Source: J054 sp965221985 (lineage in GTDB: Bacteria > Pseudomonadota > Gammaproteobacteria > Steroidobacterales > GCA-2729495). Taken from it: a stretch of DNA of 64,000 nt. Below are positions 9,134 through 17,593 of the stretch, piece after piece. The stretch is taken from NCBI GenBank assembly GCA_965221985.1, contig OZ244928.1:1054001-1118000 (forward strand), in the 5' to 3' direction. Position numbers and translations under genes: made by a program. Position 1 is the first letter of the stretch. Every line of letters starts with the position of its first letter. The notes under the pieces were generated by a model. It was not told where the DNA came from. It ran no database searches and was given only the letters and a program-made list of their open reading frames with translations.

Positions 9134-10411
9134 GTGACAGAACAGGTCGAGAATATCCGGAAAAACTTGGACAGGCTCATAACATTGGCACGTGGCGGTC
9201 TCGCGATTCTCATGTGCCCGCTGCTGCTGCCACTTTACTGGCTGTCGGGCTTCATGCCTCGGCAAGATTCGCTATGGGTCTTCGGTTCTTGGGGCGGTCA
9301 CCGTTACGCTGATAACGCCGCGGCATTCTTTGAGTATTGTGGCGATGAGTTAAACAATCGGGTGGATCTGGTGTGGATTACCCGCCGGCTAACGGTCCTT
9401 CGACAAGTGCGTCAGCGTGGTGCGCAGGCTCATTTGGCCTGGTCTCCCCTTGGTATGTTCTACTGCCTGCGGGCGGGCGTGCACATTTTCGATTGTTTTG
9501 CCAAAGACACAAATTTTTGGCTTTCTAGGGGCGCGAAGCGTATCAACCTGTGGAGCGGCGTGCCCCTAAAAACATTTGAGCGCGATATTGACAATCCCCG
9601 CAACCGCTACCACCGTCTATTTCACGGGCCTTGGTATGAACGCTTACTGCTTTCGGCATTGATGCCCTGGCATGTGGTTAAGCCGGAGCTACTTATCGCG
9701 ACTTCGTCTGCGCATCGCGACATCGTGTGTCGTGCTTTCGCGGTTACGCCGGATCGAGTCGCGGTTACCGGATATCCACGGAATTCTCAGCTGCTAAAAA
9801 AAGGCGACCCCAAGGCATTGCCACAGGAAGTGTCTAAGGCCATTGCCCAGGAGCGTCGCGTTTGCATCTATATGCCGACATTCCGCGACAGTGGCCGTAG
9901 CTTTATTGACTTCAATTGGTTGCGCATGGATGCAATCCTAGACCAGGCCAATGCAACGCTTTTCATGAAATTTCATCCGCTCGACACGACACAATTATCG
10001 GGCAATCACCGGTACATCCATTCACTGAGTCGTGAGACCGATGTCTACGAACTGCTTTCGCACAGTAGCTTATTGATTAGTGACTACTCGTCGGTTATCT
10101 GGGATTTCATGTTACTGCTGCGGCCCATTATCTATTTCGTGCCCGATCTAGAAGAGTTCCAAGAAGATAGCCGGGCAATAAATTTTTCCATCGATGAAAT
10201 CGCGGTAGGTGCTGTTTGCCGAAATTTCGACGAGCTGCTATCGGCCATGACCGATGTTTTGAGACCAGGACAGCCGAGCTGGGCGGAAACCACTCGTGGC
10301 CAAGCGATACTGCGGCAAGTGCATAGGTACGTAGACGGCAAAGACAACGCTCGTGTATTGGCCGCCATAGAAGGATTGGTACCAGACGGCTTGCAGATCT
10401 CAAGACCGTAG
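9134..10411 (+). CDS. CDP-glycerol glycerophosphotransferase family protein
   Basis: Member of the TagB/TagF/Glyphos_transf family (PF04464), which transfers glycerol-phosphate (or ribitol-phosphate) from a CDP donor to a glycan acceptor at the membrane. Visible motifs: a hydrophobic near-N-terminal segment (LAILMCPLLLPLYWLSGF), FGSWGGHRYADNAAAFFEY, INLWSGVPLKTFERDI, IYMPTFRDSG, MKFHPLD and ISDYSSVIWDFMLL, the last three being the conserved catalytic-domain blocks. I take GTG 9134 as start; TTG 9113 would add seven residues and neither has a clear ribosome site. The family is best known from Gram-positive teichoic acid synthesis; in Gram-negatives it decorates capsules or LPS. Its LPS-gene neighbours favour LPS or another surface glycan. 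Confidence 0.88.
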   Translation: MTEQVENIRKNLDRLITLARGGLAILMCPLLLPLYWLSGFMPRQDSLWVFGSWGGHRYADNAAAFFEYCGDELNNRVDLVWITRRLTVLRQVRQRGAQAHLAWSPLGMFYCLRAGVHIFDCFAKDTNFWLSRGAKRINLWSGVPLKTFERDIDNPRNRYHRLFHGPWYERLLLSALMPWHVVKPELLIATSSAHRDIVCRAFAVTPDRVAVTGYPRNSQLLKKGDPKALPQEVSKAIAQERRVCIYMPTFRDSGRSFIDFNWLRMDAILDQANATLFMKFHPLDTTQLSGNHRYIHSLSRETDVYELLSHSSLLISDYSSVIWDFMLLLRPIIYFVPDLEEFQEDSRAINFSIDEIAVGAVCRNFDELLSAMTDVLRPGQPSWAETTRGQAILRQVHRYVDGKDNARVLAAIEGLVPDGLQISRP

Positions 10412-10649
10412 TTTGTTCTTCAGCTAACTCAAGGCCGGTAATTCTCGGGTATTGGGAATGCCCTGGTAGCGAATCGCTAGGTGGTAACAGCCTATTTCTT
10501 GAGTGTCTCCACTGTCATTCAAGGGCATGAATCAACCGCGGCGGGGCCATATGACCGTGCCATGCCGTGCACTTATTCCGCAAAATGCTCTCTGCAAGGC
10601 AGGCTCATATTTCAGGCTTATAATCAGTGTTCACTGGGGAGGGATAGTT

Positions 10650-13436
10650 ATGTCGGACAAAGGCTCTTTAACAAGCATTGCTCAGCTACTCGTGCTTCTT
10701 GTGGTTATGTCGATGCCCTCGTCTGGTTCGGCTCAAATAGATGAAATCGTTGTCTCGGTACGCAAGATGGAGGAAAGTCTTCAAGACGTGCCGCTGTCTG
10801 TGTCGGCCCTGGACGACGAGCAAATTCAGCGCTTGGGTATTGGTGATATCAGGGATGTGGCCAAGTACACGCCCGGCATAGAATTTGACGATGGCTTCGG
10901 GGCGCAAGACACGCGTATCGTGATTCGTGGTTTGTCGCCGACTCGAGGTCGTCCAAACGTTGCGTTCTTGGTGGACGGCATCGATTTTACCGGTGAAGCA
11001 GTTGGTACCGCTGGTGGTGCATTCTCCGTGAATCAGCGTCTGCTCGATGTCGAGCGGGTCGAAGTCGTGAAGGGGCCACAAAGCGCCCTATACGGACGGA
11101 GCGCATTTGCCGGTGCTATCCAATACATCACCAAGACGCCGAGCCTCGAGGAGCCTGAAGTTGAAGTGGCGACCGATTTCGGTTCCGAAGATCAATTTCA
11201 AGTTACCGCCGCGGCCGGGATGCCATTGAGTGATCGTTTCGGCCTGCGTGCCAATGTCATGTGGTATGACGAAGCTGGGTTCTACGAAAACGCCCTGACA
11301 GCCAGCGAGGTTGGTGGTTCGAAAGGTAGCGGCATAGCGCTAACCGGTTTGTGGGAGCCTTCGGACAAGCTCAGTTTTAAAGCGCGCGGTGCTTTTTCGG
11401 ATGAAGAATACCAGCCGGCCGCGCAGGCGCGGGTTTTCGCTAATCAGCTTGTGGACATCAATGACTCGGTGGCCGGCCAGGGCGGTAATAATTTGATTTC
11501 CCAAGCCGGTGGACCCTTCGGCCTATTTGCCGGTAATTATCCGGATTGCCCCGGGCCAGGACCGCGCGATGGGACGGTATCGGGTTGTTTTAATACGCCG
11601 AAACCCCTGGTTGTCGGGGTCGCGCCGGACGGCGACGATCTATCGATCATACAAAGCCACGATGCGCGCACCGGGCTTGCTTATTCCGGAACAGATTTAC
11701 AAACCACAAATTTCACCTTCGTGGCCGACTGGGATACCGACTATGGAGTGTTTAAGTCCTTTACCGGTCTGTCCCACAGTGAATCGGATCAAAAATTCGA
11801 TGGTGATTGGGACGCCATGCGGGCTGGTGTTGCGCAAATACCGCTGAATCCTGTCGATGCCGCCTGGGCGTTTACGCCAGGGGATTGCAGCAACGGTCCC
11901 GATTGCTCGCCAACGGCACAACAAATTGAATTTGAAAATGAGACTGACCTGTTCAGCCAGGAGTTTCGCTTTGCGACCAACCGCGAGGGGTTTTGGAATT
12001 TGACCACAGGCGCGCTTTACTGGACTGAAGATGTCGATCAGCAGGATAAATCTATTTCCATCACGCCCTCGTCGGTGCGTGGAGACGATAGTTTCTTCGG
12101 CCTACCGCCCGATCAGTTGCCAAGCTCGTCATCGATACTTGGCGATCCCTCGGCCACGATGATCGATCCACGCTTCGCGGGGCGCGATACGGAGCATTGG
12201 TCAATTTATGCGTCATTGGACCTCAACTTTAGCGATGCTTGGAAACTCACCTTAGAAGGTCGTTACGTCGATGAACAAGTCACGGTAGAAGGTCCCGAAT
12301 GTCTTCCCCAAGAATCCGTCGATCGCGCCGGTTTTCAATTCAATCTCACCAATCCAATAACCGCGCCCAATGGAGAGGTATTCTGCGGCCCTGCCTTTCG
12401 CGGCGGGTCGGCTACCGTAGAAGCGAGTGGCACAGGCACAGCGCCGGCGGGTGTTTATGTCAACGCGGTGTCCCGAACTTTGGCGGCTGAGAGCAAAACG
12501 GATTTTTTCGTGCCCAAGGCGATACTTGAGTGGCAAGCTACGGACGACCAGCTGTGGTATGTCTCGGTGGGTCGTGCCATTAAACCAGGTGGCATCAGCA
12601 CGATTACCGGCGGAAATTTTTTCGTACCTGAGAACAATCGTTTCGATGACGAGAAGCTCATGGCCTATGAAATCGGTGGAAAAACCGTATGGGGTGGGGG
12701 CAATGTGATTGTTAATGCCGCTGCATTTTTTCAAGACTACACAGACAAACAAGTCGGTGTAACTCGATTTAATCCGCTGATCGGAACCGATGTGGGCACT
12801 ATCGAGAACGCCGGTGAGTCGGAAATCAAGGGTATTGAAATCGACGCCCAGTGGCAGATCAATGACAATTGGTTCTTGTCAGCGGGTTACACCTGGACGG
12901 ATGCTGTGTACTCAAAATTCGAGGCAACCACGGGGTCAACTAACGAAATGGCTCGTTTGCTGATCTCCGGAAATGGTGGCTGTCTAGAAGTGATTAATGG
13001 TCCGCCGGGTGAAACTGGTATTTGCCGGGTCAGTTTTACCGGCAATGATATCGAAGACATACCGGAACACAGTTTTGTAGGCTACGGGCGTTTTTCCATG
13101 CCAATTCCCGGCAAGGATATCGAGCTATTTGTAGACGCCAACGCCAGCTATCGGTCGCAACGTTTCATCGATGAAACGAATATCAAACTATTGGATGAGT
13201 ATTGGTTGTTAGATACGCGCATCGGATTGGTGGCAGAGGCCTGGGAAGTCGTGTTATTCGTGGATAATCTTTTCGATGACGACACGGTAAAAACAGGCGT
13301 TGATTTCGGTTCTCAAGTCGATACCTTGCGGCAGGCGCACTGGCCGCCCGCTCCGGGTGACGGGCTAATTGTGAATCTACCCAAGCCGCGCATATATGGC
13401 ATTCGCGCCGCTTTTCGTTATGGTGCCGCCAAATAA
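10650..13436 (+). CDS. TonB-dependent outer-membrane receptor
   Basis: A 928-aa outer-membrane active transporter. The ATG at 10650 is preceded by GGGGAGGG (10636-10643) at good spacing and begins a classical signal peptide (LLVLLVVMSMPSSGSAQ), so the in-frame extension to 10503 is rejected. After cleavage come a TonB-box-like IDEIVVSVRK, the plug domain (PLSVSALDDEQIQRLG, RIVIRGLSPTRGRPNVAFLV, ERVEVVKGPQSALYGRSAFA), and a long beta-barrel ending KPRIYGIRAAFRYGAAK. The plug style is that of the large receptors abundant in marine gammaproteobacteria and sphingomonads, whose ligands (siderophores, glycans, terpenoids) differ widely; none can be assigned here. It stands alone, with no adjacent transport or catabolic genes. 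Confidence 0.93.
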   Translation: MSDKGSLTSIAQLLVLLVVMSMPSSGSAQIDEIVVSVRKMEESLQDVPLSVSALDDEQIQRLGIGDIRDVAKYTPGIEFDDGFGAQDTRIVIRGLSPTRGRPNVAFLVDGIDFTGEAVGTAGGAFSVNQRLLDVERVEVVKGPQSALYGRSAFAGAIQYITKTPSLEEPEVEVATDFGSEDQFQVTAAAGMPLSDRFGLRANVMWYDEAGFYENALTASEVGGSKGSGIALTGLWEPSDKLSFKARGAFSDEEYQPAAQARVFANQLVDINDSVAGQGGNNLISQAGGPFGLFAGNYPDCPGPGPRDGTVSGCFNTPKPLVVGVAPDGDDLSIIQSHDARTGLAYSGTDLQTTNFTFVADWDTDYGVFKSFTGLSHSESDQKFDGDWDAMRAGVAQIPLNPVDAAWAFTPGDCSNGPDCSPTAQQIEFENETDLFSQEFRFATNREGFWNLTTGALYWTEDVDQQDKSISITPSSVRGDDSFFGLPPDQLPSSSSILGDPSATMIDPRFAGRDTEHWSIYASLDLNFSDAWKLTLEGRYVDEQVTVEGPECLPQESVDRAGFQFNLTNPITAPNGEVFCGPAFRGGSATVEASGTGTAPAGVYVNAVSRTLAAESKTDFFVPKAILEWQATDDQLWYVSVGRAIKPGGISTITGGNFFVPENNRFDDEKLMAYEIGGKTVWGGGNVIVNAAAFFQDYTDKQVGVTRFNPLIGTDVGTIENAGESEIKGIEIDAQWQINDNWFLSAGYTWTDAVYSKFEATTGSTNEMARLLISGNGGCLEVINGPPGETGICRVSFTGNDIEDIPEHSFVGYGRFSMPIPGKDIELFVDANASYRSQRFIDETNIKLLDEYWLLDTRIGLVAEAWEVVLFVDNLFDDDTVKTGVDFGSQVDTLRQAHWPPAPGDGLIVNLPKPRIYGIRAAFRYGAAK

Positions 13437-13661
13437 GAGTACCGATGCAAGTAGGCTCTACTGGCGACTTAAGGAGATTGACCGCTTCCGCTGATATTCA
13501 TGTAGCAACGCTTGTGGTTGATCGCGGATATTTCGTGCCCGCGTTAGTCGCCGGCTTCGAGCAAGCGCTTGGTCGAATAGAGATTCTTGTTTGTGGGCAG
13601 CACCGCGATTTTCATGACTTTAAGCTTGGGCTTTACTGCCCTTTGTTATGCGGCGATTTGA

Positions 13662-14072
13662 TTAAGTATTGAGTTCTTCATTCCTATGTTCGGCAGAAAA
13701 TTCTGCAAGCATATCTTCAGCGAGAGAAACGCTCTTGAACGCGGCGACATTAAAGAGGGCGTCGCCCTCATGCGCCAAGGGAAGATTGTTGTGCCCAATC
13801 ACAATTCCATCGAAGGGTGCAAAGGTCTGTTCCCGCCCGGCGCCCGGCGCCCAGCGGGCCAGCGATTTCTGCAAGTACTCGGGATCGTGCTGCAGGGGGT
13901 CCATTCTGAATGCCACTCACAGTACTTCGTTTTCCACAAGAGTTCTCCATTCAAAGGTGTACACAGCAGAAGTTCTGGCCCCGGTATCGATCTTGCCTTA
14001 TATGTTTGAGATATTTAGTTCGCGCAAACTAACCCGTATTCGCCAGCCCAATGTTAAGATTTCATCTGTCAT
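13662..14072 (-). pseudogene. Decayed retropepsin-like / ATP-dependent Zn protease gene (PF05618)
   Basis: Reading down the minus strand from an ATG at 14072, one frame gives MTDEILTLGWRIRVSLREL, NISNI, a TAA stop (13998-14000), GKIDTGARTSAVYTFEWR, TLVENEVL, a TGA stop (13917-13919), then VAFRMDPLQHDPEY. This follows the PF05618 order closely: a G-W-R-x-x-V-x-L-x-E-L start, the (A)KIDTGARTSAL active-site block, a charged stretch, and W-V-x-F-x-x-x-P-L-Q. The two stops sit inside conserved positions, so the copy is dead unless both are read through. The remaining 70 codons to the stop at 13662 stay open but do not resemble the usual C-terminal half of the family, suggesting rearrangement. Confidence 0.75.
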
Positions 14073-14398
14073 GGTGGCTATTGATTCCTGACCTTATCTG
14101 GGCCAGCTCATATGAATTGCTGCACTGTCGCAGTTCTCGACACCTCATGCGCGGCCGTCAGAAAATTGGCGGCCTTGGGCGTCATGATATCGCAAGGCGA
14201 TTTTCGTGGCCAAGCATTGATCTTGCAGCTCGGCGGTGCTCAAGAAATTAAAGCTAGACATGTTTTCAAGCCGGGTGTGATAATTTCAACATCAGCGTAG
14301 GCGATAAAAGTGTCGGTCTCATAGCTTTGGCCGAGAGAAATAAGAATTGCCCGCGACGTATCCATATAGTGCTTCGATCTGAGTGGGAGAATTTCGTT
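14073..14398. other. Intergenic stretch, no gene recognised
   Basis: No convincing coding sequence in any frame; the short open frames here lack family-like composition and ribosome sites. Only the last ~15 bases have a clear role: GGGAG at 14385-14389 is the ribosome-binding site of the next gene. The stretch 13437-13661 before the pseudogene is likewise empty. Together with the pseudogene, it makes a ~960-bp decayed interval between the receptor gene and the DUF4398 gene. Confidence 0.6.
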
Positions 14399-14776
14399 AT
14401 GAATCGCAATATCCTAGGCCGCGGTTTCGGGCTGACGATAGTGGTTATCGGCTTGTCCGGTTGTGCCGCTTCCATGGAGCGGCCCGTTCAGCAACTGGCT
14501 CGTGCCGAAGCTAGCGTCGAACAGGCGCAACGCGCGGATGCGCGGCGTTACAGTGCCGTGGAACTCGATTCCGCACGAGATAAGCTGCGAAAAGCACAGG
14601 AGGCCGCAGATAATAACCAATTCGAAACGGCGGAATTCCTGGCCCATGAAGCCGAGTTAGAAGCCGAGCTGGCGGCGGCAAAAGCAAGCACGAAGAAGTC
14701 TGAGAAAGCCGTGCAAGAGTTGGAACGCAGTATCGAAACTTTGCAGTCCGAAATTAAGCGCAACCAAGCGCCATAA
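14399..14776 (+). CDS. DUF4398 domain lipoprotein
   Basis: A 125-aa predicted lipoprotein. Starting at ATG 14399 (GGGAG nine bases upstream), it has a short signal peptide ending in the lipobox LSGC, then a soluble helical region of the DUF4398 type: RAEASVEQAQRADARRYS, LDSARDKLRKAQEAADN, FLAHEAELEAELAAAKAS. The rest is a Lys/Glu-rich coiled coil ending in ETLQSEIKRNQAP. The in-frame extension upstream to 14327 is not needed. DUF4398 proteins are periplasmic, often paired with OmpA-like proteins, and of unknown function. The next gene carries the same domain fused to OmpA, so the pair probably works together at the envelope. Confidence 0.85.
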   Translation: MNRNILGRGFGLTIVVIGLSGCAASMERPVQQLARAEASVEQAQRADARRYSAVELDSARDKLRKAQEAADNNQFETAEFLAHEAELEAELAAAKASTKKSEKAVQELERSIETLQSEIKRNQAP

Positions 14777-14835
14777 ATTTTAGGCTTTGGACCAACGCCG
14801 ATACACACTAATACTTTCTTAGGGGCACGAGATAA

Positions 14836-15735
14836 ATGTACGTACTAAATAAGGCAATCTTTGTTGGCTTCGTTTGTCTAATCATTGGCGCCTGTGCGAG
14901 TTTGCCGCAGCAGATCGAAGAACTAGAGACAGCCCGCGCCGATGTTGCCGCTGTTGACAACGACCCTATGGCACAGGAAGTGGCCGCGCTAGAATTGCGT
15001 AGTGCAAGGCGTGCCTTGAAGACCGCCGAGCAAGCCTATGCCGCCAATAAGTCCTTGGCGGAAGTTCAGCACGAGGCTTATGTCGCCAGTTTGCACGCGA
15101 AGATTGCTCAAGAGCAGATTGCCGAAGCCAAGGCGCAGAAAAAAATTGAAGCTGGTGAAGCGGAGCGTAATCGAGTACTGCTTGAAGCCCGCACGGTGGA
15201 TGCGGATCGTGCCAGAACCCAGGCGGAGCAACGCGCGGCCGAGGCGGAGGAGCGTGCTCGAGAAGCGGAACTCGCGCGCCAGCAGGCTGCTGCGGCTTTA
15301 GAAGAAGCGCGACGTCTAGAAGAAGAACTGAAGAACTTGCAAGCTAAGCAAACCGAGCGCGGCATGGTACTAACGCTGGGCGACGTCTTGTTTGACACCA
15401 ACAAAGCAAATCTTCTGCCTGGTGCGGATGCCACGGTTGGGCGTTTGGCCGATTTTCTTCGGCAATATCCGGAACGACGTGTGCTGATTGAAGGGCATAC
15501 TGATGCACGTGGCAGTGACGAGTACAACATGGAACTGTCCGACAAGCGCGCGAAAGCCGTTCGCGAGGCTTTGTTGGATGAAGGTATTCGGCGCGAGAGA
15601 ATTCGTGCCCGTGGTATGGGCGAAGCTTATCCTGTTGCCTCCAACGAGACGGCCACCGGCATGCAGCAGAATCGACGCGTCGAAATAGTGATTTCTGACG
15701 ATTCTGGCGAGTTTCCGGCGGCGGCGGAGCGTTAG
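14836..15735 (+). CDS. DUF4398-OmpA family lipoprotein
   Basis: A 299-aa envelope protein combining an N-terminal lipoprotein signal (IGAC lipobox, Cys about residue 21), a DUF4398 helical repeat (ETARADVAAVDNDP, LELRSARRALKTAEQAYAAN), a long Ala/Glu/Arg coiled coil (about residues 105-178), and a C-terminal OmpA domain. The OmpA domain shows LGDVLFDTNKANLLPGA, LIEGHTDARGSDEYNMELS and MQQNRRVEIVIS, the residues that bind meso-diaminopimelate in peptidoglycan. It probably links the outer membrane to the cell wall, with the coiled coil as spacer. It shares DUF4398 with the preceding gene, 59 bp upstream, suggesting gene duplication or a functional pair. No other OmpA-type gene is seen in the window. 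Confidence 0.92.
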   Translation: MYVLNKAIFVGFVCLIIGACASLPQQIEELETARADVAAVDNDPMAQEVAALELRSARRALKTAEQAYAANKSLAEVQHEAYVASLHAKIAQEQIAEAKAQKKIEAGEAERNRVLLEARTVDADRARTQAEQRAAEAEERAREAELARQQAAAALEEARRLEEELKNLQAKQTERGMVLTLGDVLFDTNKANLLPGADATVGRLADFLRQYPERRVLIEGHTDARGSDEYNMELSDKRAKAVREALLDEGIRRERIRARGMGEAYPVASNETATGMQQNRRVEIVISDDSGEFPAAAER

Positions 15736-15771
15736 TTTCATCGGACTTTCGCCTACGGCTTGCGATGAAAC
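15735..15771. other. 9-bp-stem hairpin at the end of the OmpA-type gene
   Basis: GTTTCATCG (15735-15743, beginning at the last base of the stop codon) pairs perfectly with CGATGAAAC (15763-15771) across a 19-nt loop. No T-run follows, so it may be an mRNA 3'-end stabiliser or a Rho-type pause rather than an intrinsic terminator. Confidence 0.45.
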
Positions 15772-15819
15772 AAGGGACAAGGGCGTAAACAAGCGGCTTG
15801 TCGTGAGCCGGCGACGCCC

Positions 15820-16539
15820 ATGTATGTCCGGATATTGACCATGTCGCTGTTCATGCTAATCCTGGGTCTCGCGGAATTCCTACTTTTCATTTGGATTCTT
15901 CTGCAATGGCGGCGGCAGCCCGGCAATATCGTATTGGGTTTGATCGCGATTATTGCCTTTTCCGTCGGTCTTGATTCGTTTTTGACCGGCTTCGGCCATT
16001 GGCTAGGTTTCGGACAAACCCTGGAATCCTTAACGCGTTTTCGAGCGGTTTGCGCCTTATTTAGCTTGTCCCTAATGCCCTTGGTTTGCGCATTAATCTT
16101 GCGCTCGGCGGGCGTGACCTGGTTGTCGTTTCGCGCATTGTTGGTGCCGCTGACATTGTTATTGATCGCAGCAGGGCTCTATGAGGCATATCGCGTCGGA
16201 ACCGCTGATTGGTATCGTTCCTGCGTGCTGGATGTTCAACGCTACGTGATGAAGGTGCCCTCTAATCAGGCTTGCTCTCCGGATGAGGCGGGACTCGGCG
16301 CATTCAGCATGCCGCCCGTGGTGATGCTGGGTTCTTTCCTGGTGCTGCTGAGCGGAATTTTCTTATGGTGGCGAAGATCTTGGCCCTGGCTTGCCATGAG
16401 TTCCGTGGCCTTGTTCGCTGCTTTGGCTGTGCCGCGCGAGGGATACTTCAGTTTCTTTGCTTATCCTTTTGACGGATTACTTACCGCCACATTAGCGATT
16501 ACCGCGATCCATTTTGCCAAGAGTCGAGGTTCAGCTTAA
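15820..16539 (+). CDS. Multi-pass membrane protein, not recognised
   Basis: A 239-aa very hydrophobic protein that I do not recognise. About seven membrane segments are visible: the N-terminal LFMLILGLAEFLLFIWILL, IVLGLIAIIAFSVG, VCALFSLSLMPLVCALIL, LLVPLTLLLIAAGLYEAY, PPVVMLGSFLVLLSGIFLWW, WLAMSSVALFAALAVP and a C-terminal LLTATLAITAIHFA. A polar loop with two cysteines (YRSCVLDVQRY ... QACSPDEAG) lies between segments four and five and could be periplasmic and disulphide-bonded. Start could be ATG 15820 or ATG 15841. It stands between the OmpA-type gene and the convergent Kdo hydroxylase gene; neither context nor sequence indicates a function. Confidence 0.7.
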   Translation: MYVRILTMSLFMLILGLAEFLLFIWILLQWRRQPGNIVLGLIAIIAFSVGLDSFLTGFGHWLGFGQTLESLTRFRAVCALFSLSLMPLVCALILRSAGVTWLSFRALLVPLTLLLIAAGLYEAYRVGTADWYRSCVLDVQRYVMKVPSNQACSPDEAGLGAFSMPPVVMLGSFLVLLSGIFLWWRRSWPWLAMSSVALFAALAVPREGYFSFFAYPFDGLLTATLAITAIHFAKSRGSA

Positions 16540-16618
16540 ACCCGAAGCTTGAGGTTTGAGGTAGGGGTACAAACTCACGCTAGTAGGCGAAGTCTCAATG
16601 CTCTTTACCAGCAAAGTT

Positions 16619-17524
16619 TCAGGCAGCCTTGCGCAGCAAATTAATAGGCGCCAATTCGGGTTTGCGGCAATTTTCCACGGGTAAGACGGCGGTGTAGATC
16701 AATGCATGCTGTCCAGAGAGGCAAGCGTGGCTTAGCATGTCGGTGAATACCATCCAGGCGGTATAGGGCTTGAAGCGCATTTCTTCATGGCCGACGGGGT
16801 CTTGTTGAAAAGCCGGGGTGTCTTTCATGAAATTGTGGAAGCGGCGCATGGCCCGGTCGTAGGGGCTGTTGTCCAGGATCTTTGCCAAGGGCAAGCCATG
16901 TTCAGCCAGTCCGCCCAAAGCGGCGCTGCGCAGGCGATCCAGCGCGGTCTTTTCCAAGCCGCCCAATTGCGCGGCGGTCATACCGGCCTGTTTACCGTAG
17001 CGTAGTAACAGCTCCGGAAGCGCGCCCTTGCTGGACCAGACACGATCTTCCTCTGGGTTCACGTTCACGAAAAAGCGCAGCAAGCGATCACCATTCGTTG
17101 CACCATAGGCACCGGCATCCAGATGCACTAGTTCATTGCTGGCATGAGCTTTCAGATTGCGGCCGCGTTCTTGTATCGGCCGGAAGCTGCAGGTACCCAC
17201 GCGCATGTTGCGCGTCAGTGTCGGCATGATCTCTTCTAAAAAACGAGTTACTCGGTTACGGTGATTCGTGAGCGTTTGATGGGCCAGCCCGGCCACGGGG
17301 GAGTTTTCTTTTAAACCCTGAACGCGGTCCGCCTCGGGGTGATAGCTGACATTCTTGCGTTTGAGTTGCCCGGGTAGTTCCCGGCGCAGGGTTTCGAGGT
17401 CCGCCGGCGATGGCAGCTCAATGGGGCAGTGAGTGAATTCCACCACATTGCCCTCTTCCAGTAGATCTCCCGCGGTATCGGGTGGCAAGCCCTCAAGCTC
17501 TTGTTTATTAAAGGATTTACGCAC
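16619..17524 (-). CDS. kdoO: Kdo hydroxylase family protein (KdoO)
   Basis: A 301-aa Fe(II)/2-oxoglutarate- or oxygen-dependent dioxygenase of the Kdo hydroxylase family, which hydroxylates C3 of 3-deoxy-D-manno-octulosonic acid (Kdo) to give Ko in the LPS inner core. The likely metal site is His134-x-Asp136 in ELVHLDAGAYG, followed by RLLRFFVNVNP; a later SHACLSGQHALIYT may supply the distal His. KNVSYHPEADRVQGLK and WMVFTDMLSHA are further family-like blocks. No signal peptide, consistent with action at the inner membrane's cytosolic face. Its neighbours (GT9 transferase, Kdo kinase, LpxL) all act on Kdo-lipid A, which strongly supports the call. Confidence 0.85.
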   Translation of the reverse strand: MRKSFNKQELEGLPPDTAGDLLEEGNVVEFTHCPIELPSPADLETLRRELPGQLKRKNVSYHPEADRVQGLKENSPVAGLAHQTLTNHRNRVTRFLEEIMPTLTRNMRVGTCSFRPIQERGRNLKAHASNELVHLDAGAYGATNGDRLLRFFVNVNPEEDRVWSSKGALPELLLRYGKQAGMTAAQLGGLEKTALDRLRSAALGGLAEHGLPLAKILDNSPYDRAMRRFHNFMKDTPAFQQDPVGHEEMRFKPYTAWMVFTDMLSHACLSGQHALIYTAVLPVENCRKPELAPINLLRKAA

Positions 17525-17593
17525 TTCTCAATCCTCCTGCGGCAGACCGGCGAGTCTAGCCTTTGCAACCGACGCTTACCATGGGAATTTTAC

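Noticed and set aside
13445..13672. A 75-codon plus-strand ORF after the TonB-dependent receptor gene
   Set aside because: Its sequence looks random and there is no ribosome site.
13669..14091. A 140-codon plus-strand ORF opposite the PF05618 remnant
   Set aside because: It is a shadow: the minus strand carries the family-like sequence.
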